A DNA stretch of 64,000 nt from positions 17,092,397 to 17,156,396 of the forward strand of contig NC_061790.1 in assembly GCF_022458985.1 (NCBI RefSeq), written 5' to 3'. Position 1 is the first letter of the stretch, and every line of letters starts with the position of its first letter. A model generated the notes under the pieces. The model was not told where the DNA came from. It searched no databases and saw only the letters and a list, made by a program, of their open reading frames with translations. The DNA comes from Mugil cephalus. Its lineage: Eukaryota > Chordata > Actinopteri > Mugiliformes > Mugilidae. Below, one piece after another: positions 43,886 through 57,200 of the stretch. Position numbers and translations under genes: made by a program.

Positions 43886-46800
43886 GTGAGTACGGCTCTC
43901 CATCCTTAATGCACCGCGTTTTATGATGAGACATTAACTTGGATGCGCTGGTTGTTATCCTCCCCTATCAGCAGGGCGATAACCCTATGACGACGGGACA
44001 GCAAACGTTGAAGCAATTCTAAACTAGAGCACAGAAGACGATATAAACATGGCTAATTCAAACAAGCTAACGCGTTTTTTTTTTTTTTTTTTTAGCTCAA
44101 CATCTGTATAATGTGCACGTGCTGCGTGATGTAAAGGGCTGAAACACGAGACTGGAAGAAAAATAACGGTTAATGAGCGCGAGGCTATGCGCACGGAAGC
44201 GTCAGAGACACGTGCGCACACGCACGCGCTTTGCCACCTGCTTGTGTGGCATTTTTATTTAAAAAGGCGAAATTAATTAAAACCACGGCGGAAAACTGCC
44301 CAGACAACACGTAAAAGCAGTCCCCATATGTGCGTTATATTATTAGAAAATGTATTATTGTTAGTAGCTTTGTTACTTGTTTTAGGCAAATCACTTTATA
44401 CAGCCTATATAGGTACACGCTAACCTGCCAGTTCATAAGGTACACTAGTGAAAACATTCTGATATAATAGTCCTGCACAATATCGTAAGCTTTATGGAGG
44501 TTATAGTATTCAGCATTTGTTTAAAAATAACAGTTTGACTAAAAAACAGTTTGCATTTGTAGTACTACAGAACTCTATTGTGTTGTACAGACATGTTTGT
44601 GTTGTTTCCACAAACCCATTTTAGTCAGTGGGCCTGGCAAAAACACTTTCTGACGTTGTTTCAACATAAACAGAACCATATAGCAGTCATGAAGGGCGGT
44701 TTAGTGCAGGACTGTTACATTACAATGTATCAGTTTTCACTAGTGTACCTAATGATTTGACAAGTGAGTGTATATAGGCTATATATTCTATTCTGCTCAC
44801 TGCTCACCATTCTTGACTGCGAGTATTTCTACCTTCAAGGCTGCTATTGCTCTTTTTTCCAGGCAGTTTTAAATCACATAAAAGACTGGAAAATTGAAAA
44901 ACTGCTTAAGGTGATGAATTCTCTGTGAACCGCTGACAGGTTTTATTCATGTACTTAATTTATTAACTTGAGCGAAGGCGCATCTGGGATCAGCTCCAGC
45001 AACCTCCACGACCCTAGTAAGGATAAGCGGTAGTAGATGAGATGAGATGAGGTGAGCAAAGATGTGTTTATTGGAAAAAGAAACATGTCCACTGTGATCA
45101 GTGCAAGCGTCGAGATCAAAAAAATAACTTTAAATCACCCAAAAGGGAGACGAATGCACTATTAACATTTTCGACACAGTGTTATGTCCTCAGATTTTCA
45201 GACTAATCATTATTATTTACTTACCAGACTAAAGGAAAGCGTGACTAATTTTACAGGAATTATCTGAGATTTTTCAAGTCTGGTCAGAAAATATTAAAAT
45301 TGGCCAAGCACCTGGTTAGTTTAGTGTTCATATCATAGGTATTGTCATAGGTATGTGGAGAAATGGCTAGTTTGGATCTGTCCACAATCTAACAACACCA
45401 GTCTCACCAAATAACATGATGTATGACAGATTATGTCTTTGGATATGTCTTAGTTTGGCGGTGCAGACCAACTTCCCCGTAAAGTTGGGTTTGAGTTGTT
45501 CTGGTGGGAATTGATGTGCCCTGGAAATCAAATCATTTGGACGGGTTTAGTGTGGTGATGGACAGAGGAGGAGCGGCAATATAGTCACGCATGTTATATG
45601 AGCCCTGTGGAGATGAATTTGTTTACAACAAAATGGCTCTCATTGATTGAAGGACTATCCACTTTTGTGCAGAGGTATTTTATTCTCTGTATGGGTGGAA
45701 ACAGGCCCCATAATGAAATCCATATTCCCCTATTCTTAACAAGTATTGAGTCCAGTTACGCCAGGCTTGCTATGAGTTACTTATGAAGAGAGCCAGTGTT
45801 TTTCTACCATATTTGATCTTTATGTTAAACTAAGCAAAACTTATTATCTGCTGGCTCAGACGTAAGCGTGGTAGATATGATTAACTGACTCTCATGAAAG
45901 TAGGTAAAATTGAAAATGTCAGTACAGTACCAGTTCAGTCAAGGGCTAATATGAGAAAAATGTAAGGATTTCACGTAGCATGTACCAATTCATGAGTGAA
46001 AAGAATGTAAAACCAAACCTTCAACTGACTTAATGTGTTTTAGTTTACACAGTTTTCATCTTCAGCTTCCCCTGAATCATTCTTAATTTTATGCCACACA
46101 TCCTTTGAGTCACTCTCTGCTCCTGGTGTTTGTACTTTGTTTCACTTTCCATGTTGCAGAGTCCACAACGTTCACATGACTGCTAACATGCTGCATGAAC
46201 GCTAAGTGTCATGCAGCTTTCATGCCCTCAGACCACTCAGGCTGAAAACTGTCAATTCGTGAGGCGGAAATTCATTTATATTGCCTGCACACGCTCATCA
46301 AATATAGAGCTATTGCGTTTGTGTAAACTTGAACAGGAATGTGTTTAACATTGCAACATTTGAGATTTTAATCACTGGTTTCAGAGGTTTACACAAAAGC
46401 AGGGTCGTCTGCAAAACTTAATATAAAAAAAAATGCAAAAGTAGAAATAAAGCCTTGACAGTGCTGTGTTTGGTTCTCTGTGGTAATTACAGTGACAGGG
46501 CTGGTTGGAGGTTAGAGTGACTGTCCTGTAAAAGGTCATTCTTTGTGATAATGTCAGCCTTTATAGCAGTGTTACTGCAGCTATAGGTAAACCTTTGTGA
46601 ACTTGTCCTGAGGGCCAAACACTAAACCCCACCCTTGTCAGGCACTGTTAAAATAGATAAGTGTCATCATCAGATTTCACATTCATCTCTGTGCTCTCAT
46701 GCAGTTTATGTTATATGACTGAGCTGACTTTCAGAAGTCTTCAGTATGATACGCCAACAGAGACTGTGCAACATGAAGAGATGGGTCCAGTGGCACAAAC

Positions 46801-47701
46801 ACATTTTATTTGGGAATGAAATTAATTATATCTTAACACCAATTAGTCAATTTTCTTCATATGTCATTTTGGGAGGACACATTATATCAGTGTATAGACG
46901 TATTCTATTTTATATTATTTTCAAAAGCAATAAATAATGCTAATTTTATTGATAATTGTTAATTAAGTCAAATTTATATATTTAATTTTACTGTTTGCTT
47001 CCTTTTTATTCAGTGCATTCTTTTATGCTTTACCCTTGTGTGTTTTTTAGCATTTCTTAGACTATTTTAGGTGGTCTGGAGTAGCTATGTTGGAAATTAA
47101 TCATGCTGTTGCAACGATTTGTCTGGTCAATCAAATTGGTGTTGTGCCGTGTGAGACAGAAAAGTAATAGTCATACACGTCTCCTCATGTCACATCACAA
47201 TGGCTCTGATTATCCACTTGGCACACAGAGATATTTTTTACTCTGTATCGGCTAAACCTTATAATAAAACCTAAATGACTTGTCACCAGTATCATATTCC
47301 GGCAAGAACTGAGCCTGGCTACACCAGGATAGTATTTCATAGCCTACAAAAATGTCATCCGTACTACAAAATGTCCTTTCTGTTGGGACTGATGATATGT
47401 TATAAATAGTACACAGTCTGTCTGTCTGTGCTGTGACATACAGTACTCATTGCTAATTGTTCGAATACACAGTCCACTATAGTTATTTTCAACCCCTCTT
47501 ATTCAGAGTGCAGCACTTCACCATGCCTCAGTTGGCCGTCATGGTTCACACACAAAGAAAGTCCATTTAGTCACAGACATAACTGCCATTTCACCAGCAA
47601 TGCCGCTTCTCTTTGCCCTCCCCGATGCCTCCTGGAATTGCATTCAAGTAGCATATGTTTTGTTCTTTGTTAAAAATCTGCCTGATTTTTTTTTTTGACA
47701 G
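43886..47701 (+). other. cnst: cnst intron 1
   Basis: 3.8 kb with a poly(T) run (44075-44093), a short repeat tail at 44993-45053 and no recognised gene. Confidence 0.6.
44993..45053. repeat. interspersed repeat tail
   Basis: TCTGGGATCAGCTCCAGCAA followed by CCTCCACGACCCTAG and GGATAAGCGGTAGTAGATGA closely resembles a tail frequent in fish genomes (GGGATAGGCTCCAGC... GATAAGCGG...), then decays into GATGA units. Its parent family is not certain to me. Confidence 0.6.
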
Positions 47702-48271
47702 CTTTCTGGGGACAAGGAAAGGACACTGCACTGATCTCAGCGTGCAAGGGATAAGATAAGAGGCAGAGTAAACCACTCAGGATTGGAGGACCGCAGGAAA
47801 CCTGTGAGAGCTGAGAACTACGTCCTCCACAGCCGAGTGTTCATAGACTGCGGTGGTCAGACCTCTCTGTTTTGGCCACCCAGAAGAGGCGATGGAGGAT
47901 TAAATCACATGCTCCACCGAGAGTGATCACAGACCAAACCTGCCAAGATCTCATTCGTGCTCGAGTGGCCATTTATGCTTTTTTTTTCTGGAACCTTAGA
48001 ACAGCACACACTTCCCCAAGTAATTTGCTTATCTCTGCTAAAAGGAAGCACTCTGATAAAAGTCAGTCAGTTAATGCTCCTCCAGTGAGAGCGTGTAAAA
48101 GAGACCCAGCCACGGCCCACTGGAGGGTCTCCGAGCAGCTTTTGGTGCACTTGGGGGAGAAGATCGCTGCACGAGCAGAAGAGATGGGTAACAAAAACAC
48201 CAGCCTGCCGAAAGGCCCAGAAACCGGAGCTGCGCAGGAGGAGGAAAGAGTGTTCATTGATAGCACCCCAG
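47702..48271 (+). CDS. cnst: cnst exon 2: leader with uORFs and first coding segment
   Basis: Exon 2 starts after a T-rich GACAG acceptor at 47701. Coding begins at 48184 with MGNKNTSLPKGPETGAAQEE, which fits the MG-x3-S/T N-myristoylation pattern. The same frame is open upstream to 47872 but has no ATG there. The leader carries very short upstream frames, including ATG at 47892 (three codons) and ATG at 47909 (five codons). These may dampen translation. Confidence 0.8.
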
Positions 48272-51200
48272 GTAAAACTCTTTTCAGTTTTTATCTGTGT
48301 ACAAGACAGGGAAACTGCAGTATTTCCTTTTAAATGCACCTTAGGAAATTTGGATTGGTGTGTAGAGTCCGCTAATGTGGGTGGTAGAGGCACATAAAAC
48401 GCTCCATTCAATAAAATGCCTCAGATGATTAAATGCCTGTTAATCATCTTTAAACACCACAGTGCAGTAGAGTGAGAGCACACAAACTACAGAGAACTGC
48501 TGATTGAAAGCTTTTCAGAACAACTCAAAGCTTAGCCACGTCCATCTGTGGACCAGGGTTTTCCCACAAACTGTTACAGTGCGCCGGAAAAAGCAGAGCT
48601 TACGATCATCAGGATGATACTAAGCCACAGGGAAGCTACGGCCAATGCTCGTGGATGTTTGTAATGTCCTATACTGCTGTAGTTGATAAGCCGTGTTATG
48701 TAAGAGTTGCAGCGTGCAGCTACAGCTAATAGTGATTCATTGTCACACTGACGGTGACAGGCTCACAGGCTGTCACCAATGGCAACCTGCTGAGGTTTGT
48801 CTCTTGGCTTTAGCATGTAACGAACCCACTGGGGATTGCGCACACAAACACACACACAGTCGCTTGTTTAACTACTTGTCTAATATCAACCGGTAACCTC
48901 AACTTAACCTAGCCCTTAAAGCAAGCCCTCACTTGAAACTTTAATAATTTACAGTACGTTCTCCCCCACACTGGTCTAGCCTGTCTGTTGGATTGGATGC
49001 AGAGCATGCACCCACAGAAACGCAGCTATATTTTTCATCGACACAGACCACACCACCTGCAGTCTGAAATACATTCAGGCCGTGTGGATGCTAAGTTTAA
49101 CTGTATAGATTTTACTTTGTAATTTAGTGTAAAAATGTACGTGACTTCCCATGTCGTAACCACAGTCTCAGTAGTTGTCATGAAGCCGTTGTCCAGGCCA
49201 GAGCTGACCTAACCCTGATGATATCAACGTGATGTGATTATGGGAGGGGAGACTTAATGAAACCCCTCCAGAGCCGCAGAAGACATAATGCAGCTGGTCT
49301 CACTGGCTGAGTAGGACCAGTGACATTGCTGGTAACAATGTGCAGCACATATTTTCATATCAATAAATGATAATGGCAACTACTGAGTGATTCAGTTGTG
49401 AAATACAGGAGCAAATATGCTGCGAATGTAGTTTACAAGCCGAAGATGATGCAAATCTCTATAATATTGTTCTCCAACATGCAGTAGATGCATTTCATTT
49501 TGTTTGTGTTTCTAGGAAGCGTCTCCAGAGATGGGCGGCACAGCCCCAGCCCAGAGCTGCTGGCCTCCCTGCAGACCCTGGGAGAAGACAGCGACTACAC
49601 TGTGCTGCCACACTCCCTGCACCAGGTGTGTGTCCGTCCGTGTGTGTGCGGTCGAACGTTTGAGAGAAGTTGCGAAGAGTATTTTCTGCCGAATCCAGAG
49701 GGAATTCTGTGCGTCTTTATTTAGACAGAAAAGGGTTGTGGGTGGGTGTGGATGCAGTGGCACATGTTCTCTGACTTCTCTGGATGCTCACACCTACAAT
49801 ACGTACAGTAGGTGTGCTTCTGCACAATGTTTGTGTGTACGTACGCTGATTACAAAGTCTATTTTTTCTGTGTTAACAGAGACAAATATGAACTTAGAAA
49901 TGTTTAGCCTGTCCTCTACATAAGCCTGTAAACGAAAGTAAAACATTAGCAGCACTTACTGAGGTAGAAAAGAACATTATGTTCTGTTGTAGGGATTTGA
50001 ACTGGCAACCCTGTGTTCTTTATTTGTTTCCTGCCGCCCCCTGCCTCCGATCACAATTATGGTGTTCGACAGACGGGCTAATTAGATGTGTGATAAATAT
50101 AGTCTGCTTCTGAGTTCCGTCGAAAAGGATCACAGTACAAGATCATCGGTATTGTCTTACGTGTGCAACGCATTATAGACTAGAATTTCCAAACACCCGC
50201 CACAACATGATTAATTTGTCTGAGCTATTGCAGTGCAGCAAAGAGCTTTTAGTTTACTTTGCGTTAGTAACCGTGGAGCAGGGAGGCTGTTTTGCTTAAA
50301 AATGCTAAGGAAGGGAGAGAAGAGGGATTACACATTTAGACTCACTTGACAAAGGCAGATATGTGACATGTTACTGCATGAGCCAGAGGCATGGTCAGAG
50401 TTCTTCTGGCGAATTCAGTCCCAATTATGAGGGATTTCTGCTGTTCTTGCGAATACTGTTAGTGTGCCTGGCCCACTTCTGTCTAGAACACGGTCAGTGT
50501 CTGTCATCGCGTATTAGAATTAAAGCTCCTTATTTGGTCATACGTGCTGCTGTGTTAGTACTTAGAATATTTTATGGCCTGAATCAATCTGTCTAAAACT
50601 AAAGGCTAAAAAATGTTGAAAAAAAATAAATAAACACAAAATAAAATTAAATTTAAATAAAAGCATTCAGGAACACAGTACAACTACATAGCATAGCATA
50701 GAATAAAATTGAATAGTTTAGTTCTCTATGCTATGCTACGCCTCTCTCGGATCAGTGCACACTGTCTGCTCAGATGCCCCCTCTGTTTTCTGTGTTGCAG
50801 TGATTTTTAGTAAACTGAAAATGCATGTATATGTACTGAAAAAGTAATCCCAGTATGCTTCAAGAATTCCTTTGAAGGAAGTGTTGGATATTTTACACAT
50901 TTCATGTTCTACAAAATCTTGTTTGAAGTGTCAGTCTGCAGGATCAAAAAGCCCCCGGATATTTTAGACTTCTTTTCATCATCACCATCAACAAAATATC
51001 TTGAACCAATAGAAGCACTTCAGCCTGAGTTCAGAATTGCTGAAAATGATGCAACGCAACTGTGAGCAATGAACTTCACTCTGAAGGGTTTCTTAACGCT
51101 TGGCAACAGAGGGGACCTTTATCGTTTCTTGGCTCAAGGGGTCATAATCGCACACAACCTGTGTATTACTGCGCGTAATGTTTAGTCTACGGTCAGTCTG

Positions 51201-54200
51201 GATGTGTTCCAACAAACCTATAGGCTTTCGTGCACTTTGGGAGATTTAGTAGTGTATATAAAACACTGCCTGAAGGGTCCTCGTACTGATTATACACATT
51301 GTCTGTCTTCTTACTGAACCTAAAGGTGATGGAGCAACTTCATAGCAACATTCCCATGAGAGATTGATTGGTGTAATTGCTGGTTCAGAAATAATCAAGA
51401 ACTGCAGGCCACTGAAGACACAGCTGTATGGAACAAAGAAATGACCAAACTAGTTTAGTGGAATGTAGCTGCAGCTCAACTATTGACTAATCAGGACTTA
51501 GACTTACTAAAGTAAAAGTACTAAAGTAAGTCTAAGTCTAAATGATATGCCAAGTATCATCATACAGAACCATAACTACTACTTGATTGAGCAGCGTACT
51601 GTGGGTGAGATGAAGGTAAAAGCATCTGGATGGGAAACAAGCCCACAGAGACATGTTAATCCAGACCATAAGTACTTGCATGTGACTTTGTGTCTCACAG
51701 GTTGTCTGCATGGTTCTTGTTCCTGGTATGGCTCCCTCCATGTGATTCTCATTTTTGAAGGGATTTAGTGAATTTCAAACAAAACCATCTACATTTTGGA
51801 ACGGCCTAATTACTGTAACATGATTTTCAGCGCACGTCAGTGGAGCTGAACCTTGCCCTGTGTTTCGATGCTTCATTGGTTAATGCTGACATCACAGTAA
51901 CTTGACATGGAGAACTTGAAAATCAGTGTACTACCTCCTCCTGCTTAATCATTATCTTTTTATTTTTAAAGATTGCAGAGGCCTACTCGCTCAAAGAGGA
52001 CTGTATCCTTTCACATGCACACTGGCCCCATGTTTTAATGAATTGTGACATTTGAATCACTTGTATTATCCAGCTGAGTCGTGACTGAACCAGACTGGCA
52101 TGCGATGATAAAAAAAAAGAATGTGTAGGATGGTGATACCAACTGCATGCTGCAATTATCTTCATTTTGTTCGTCTATTTTCTTTGAGCAAAGTAATTTT
52201 GATCACTGTTTTTTCCGCTTTTGTTTATCTGCTTAGCTTTCTCCATCTCACTTGTTGTTTTTATCAGCTCATTTGCCTCTCAGTCGCTGGGTGTTCCCCA
52301 TACTTTGGCTCCAAACCCTAAGGGCTTGCAGTAGTAGTTTCCTTTGGCGCTGTTTGTGCTGTTGCCCTGGTAACAGCTGTCAGACTGTCTTGCTGCAAAG
52401 CAGGATGGTGTGTGTTTATGTGTTTGTGTAAGAGGAGAGGGAAAGAGACGCAGGGACAGAGAGAATTCTTAATGTGGGAAGAGAGGATTTATAAGAGAGA
52501 AAGGGAAACAAGCTTGCAGCAAAAGCTGGGATAATAGGGGAGATGTGGAGCAGGAAACACTTTTAATGGAATAAACTACCCACTTATGCAAAATGTCACA
52601 ATCTAAACATTTTAGTGGCTGGTATCTTTGTTGACATATTTTTCTTCTTTTTCTATGAAAAAAAAACATTATTTTAATTAACATATATTGTGACGTTAGC
52701 TCGTAATAGTTTTGGTTCATAGTGACTTTTAGACATTTTAGACATTGTCTAATACAATTAGCAGAAAGGGTAGTCGACCCTTTATAGGACACCCATTAAA
52801 ATACTCTGAAATCCATAATTTCAACCCTTGCAGATCACATTAGGAAAGGATTTCACTTGAGAATGTTGCCTTGATCTTTTCTGATTGCCTGAGTGAAAAT
52901 GCTTCTAAACCTCACTGAGAGGAGCAGAGAAACAATTTGAAATGTGTGCTGAAGTTACCATATATGGTTCCTTGCCCTGTAAAGGATCAAAGTTAAACGT
53001 CTATGGAGAACTGAATCATTCACAATATACTGAAGAGTTTTTTGTTTTTGTTTTTTTTGCTGTCTTGCTTCCTTATTTTGGGAAAAAGAAACTGCAACTT
53101 GGACGCCTTAGTTGATCTTCTGTCAAAATGATCACAGCCTATATGTAAATTTAGCTTGGCCAATGAAGCATTTCATTAATCTCTATTTTATGTGACATCT
53201 AGCTTTTGTAATTTTTTTTTGTTAGGTAGTGGATGCTGTTGACCTGTTTGACTTAAAATGGAGCTGCCTTTAGTGGCTCGTCTTTTAACTGACCTTTGGA
53301 TTATGAGCCTGGTGAGACCTTTTATGCTGTCGCCCATGTGTGTTTTTCTTTTTATTGTTTCTGGTTTATTAAAGGCTGCATCCGTGATCCTTTATGAGTC
53401 ACAACCTTCCTAAATTGAAGTGTACACAATTCCTTTAGCACCGTAGTGTGTGTTGCACCTTTAACTGGTGACGCTTTCAGATCATTGTGCCATCGAGATC
53501 CTACAGCTAGAGAAGCTCTACCATCAACGTCTGCTCTCCAACCTCGCCGCCCTGCAGGAGAACTGGGGTACTGCACGCACCTGTTTCTCTCTATTACTTA
53601 AAATATTACCAGAAAACAAAAACTTAAATGTAAAGGTTGTTAAAAGATGTATTTATTATGTGTGATCCCAGAGAGCCAGTGGAAGGAGAAGAAGGACACA
53701 AAGAGCTGTTTACCAGATGACACATACAGCCTCAGTCAGAAACACATCGAGACGCTGAGTCAGATCTGCAGAACACACCTCAGGTACACCACAGCAGCAG
53801 ATCTTTCTCACATTTCAGTGTCCTTACCACACATATTTTGTACAACTGTGTCTTTGATGTGGAGCTTTTTTGATTGTCCGCTCATGTACAGAAGGCAGAA
53901 ACTCAAACGACTGATCAGATTTCTCTCACACTGTCTGCATTTCCTCCCATTACCTTCATTACTCTTAGTGAGAAACCTTTTTGCACCATATTTTACTTTA
54001 TTCCAATTGGCTGTCGTCTGCATTTAATGAGACCACATTGAGAAGTCGTAAAGAAAGGCTTGATGCACTGATAATGCATGAGGATACAGCAAGGATGGAA
54101 ACGCACATAGGAATGAATGTGAAAATCAATATTTCAGACAGGGCATGAAAGATTTCTGCAGGATAGTAATTTCCGGACAGACAGAGACAAATACCTCGGG

Positions 54201-57200
54201 TCTGCATGCCAGACACCACGTCCCACGTTTGCTTTGACTCTTGGTATGTAACGGCAGCCCACGGTCATTTGATGCAGGTGGAATTGATTTTGCTGAAGAT
54301 TAGACACCAGCCTCTGTTGCGAAGTTCAGTTCAAGTTCAGTAAGATGGCATTAATGTAACCGACCTTTCTCTATCGCTCTGTGTCTCTCTGGTCTTCCTC
54401 TGTCTCCTCTTTCTTGATCTCTCTTTGGCATCACTCAGACCATCCGTCAGTGTGGAAGAGGTAAGACATGCAACCTTTTTCCTTTATATGCTGGTCTTTG
54501 CTCAAATCCAGACTTTTTATACGTGACAAAACGTTTACTTTGTTTCATTCAATAGAACAAGCTGAACACAGCGCTGAAAGTCATTCAGACAAAGAACAAT
54601 ACACTACAATCCCATCATGACAAAGGTAAACATGTGTCACTGGCTACAAGTAGCATTGGACGAATAAACAGGATCAACAGTGTCTTCAGAGTAATGGTGA
54701 AAAAGCAATTGGCTGCAGGTCCTTTTGAATGGAATCCAGGAACATGAAGCCATTACCTGGTTGAGACGGTCTTAACATTTTGCAGTACTCATATGAGGCA
54801 GTCAACCAGTTTTATGTGTGTTTCACAGGTTCAGTATCAGACAGACGACGACAAAATATTGTCAGTAAGCACTTGAGCAACACTTCAGTTGCATCTTTGT
54901 GTCAACGGCCCCTTTCAGCCCTTGCATTTACATCCTTCATGGGCAATCCAATTGCAACTGTCTAGCTTTAACCACCTATGTTCACACTTGTCATTAAAAT
55001 GAGTCTGTACATGCGTCCCCAGCCAATACTTGCGATTCATTCTCAGTTTTGCTGTGTGTAAATAAACACCAATATCTAAGGTGTACATGATATTGAATAC
55101 AGCTGCTGTCTCTAATGAGTCACTACTCCTGTTTCACCATGATGAACAGCTGTGTGCTGCATGTGCGCCATGACTAGAAAAATGATGCTTATTTTTAAAC
55201 AAACAAACTGCGTCTCTCACCGTCTCACTGAAAGCAGTTATTATTTATGTATTGATCTCTGCCATGAGGTTAGTAATTTTGAGACTAGCACAAGCTCAGA
55301 TTATAACTGGAAACCTGAAACCTTTTATATGCAGTGTAATTTCACTTCTGAGCTGTCTGTAGCAGTGACAGATAAATCTCTGGTAATCAAGGTAAATAAT
55401 TGATTGGATTGAAATACACTCACTGGCCACTTAATTAGGTACACCTGTTTAATCGCTTGTTAACACAAATAGCTAATCAGCCAAGCACATGGCTGCAATT
55501 CAATGCATTTAGGTATGTAGAGGTGATCAAAACAACTTGCATCAGAATGGGGAAGAAAGGGGATTTAAGTGACTTTGAACATGGTATGGTGTTGGCTGGT
55601 CTGAGTAATCACAACCATCTCTAGGGTTTACAGAAATAGTCCAAAAGAAAAATATCCAGTGAGCAGCAGTTGTGTGGACGAAAATGCATTGTAGATGTGG
55701 TAGGTCAGAGGAGAATGGGCAGACTGGTTGGAGATGATAAAAAGACAACAGTAACTCAAATAACCACTGGTTACAACCAAGGAATGCAGAATACCATCTC
55801 TGAACGCACAACACGTCCAACCTTGAAGAAGATGGGCTACAGCAGCAGAAGACCACACCAGGTACCAATCCTGTCGGCTAAGAACAGGAAACTGAGACTA
55901 CAGTTCACACAGGCTCATCAACACTGGACAATAGAAGATTGGAAAAATGTTGCCTGGTCTGAGTCTCGATTTCAGCTGCGACATTCGGATGACAGAGTCA
56001 GAATTTAGCATAAACAACATGAAAACATGGATCCATCCTGCCTTGTATCAACGGTTCAGGCTGGTGGTGGTGGTGTAATGGCGTGGGGGATATTTTCTTG
56101 GGCTCCTTAACCGAGCATGGTGTAAATGCCACAGCCTACCTGAGTATTGTTGCTGACCATGTCCATCCCTTTATGACCACAGTGGACCATCTTCTGACAG
56201 CTACTTCCAGCAGGATAATGCACCATGTCACAAAGCTCATATCATCTCAAACTGGTTTCTTGAACATGACAATGAGTTCACTGTACTCCAATGGCCTCCA
56301 CAGTCACCAGATCTCAATCCAATAGAGAACCTTTGGGATGTGGTGGAACAGTAGATTGGCATCATGTATGTGCAGCTGACAAATCTGCAGCAACTGCATG
56401 ATGCTATCATGTCAATATGGACCAAAATCTCTGAGAAATGTTTCCAAAACTTTTTTTGAAAGTATGACATGAAGAATGAAGGCAGTTTTTAGTAGCAAGG
56501 TGTACCTAATAAAGTGGCCAGTGAGTGTATGTAAATTACATCAACACATCAACATAATTGCATCAATAATACAGATTTTAATAACAGAATCACACAAAGT
56601 GTACTTGTATGAAAGCATTTCATTCATTTAGTTATTTTCAAGGTCAGAGTATTTTAAAAGGCTCTCATTGCTAATGGTTCTTTTCTTCTCAGATGATCGT
56701 TTATAAATATGGGACAAATAAAGAAGGATTATATTCTCTTATAACAGCGGTTGTGTTTTTATCTGAATCAACATATGGCCTCCAGATACTGTAGAGGCAC
56801 ACAACAACTCGAAAGAAACATTTCAAAGTGTCATGCATCAGCTATTGTAAGTGATGTTTGTGTGCCGTATCATAGAGTACAATAACAGGAGGATGCAGTC
56901 GATTCCATTGCTACAGGTCTTCATTTAAACCATGGAAACATTACACATGATAGAGTAAACTCTGGTGGATGTTTACACCATCGCCTTTAATCTGGTTTGA
57001 TCTCCTTTAATCCTGACCTTCTATTTTAACATAAACTGGCGTTCTGTATCAATACACACAAGCTGACATACAGTAAAGCCTCACTAATAAATGGCCTTTC
57101 ATTCTTCCACCTTCCAGGCAATGAGCCTGAAACATCACACAGGGATGAGGAAAAAGAGCAAAGCGTGGACTCAGAGCAGGAGCTCCTCACGCCACAGACG

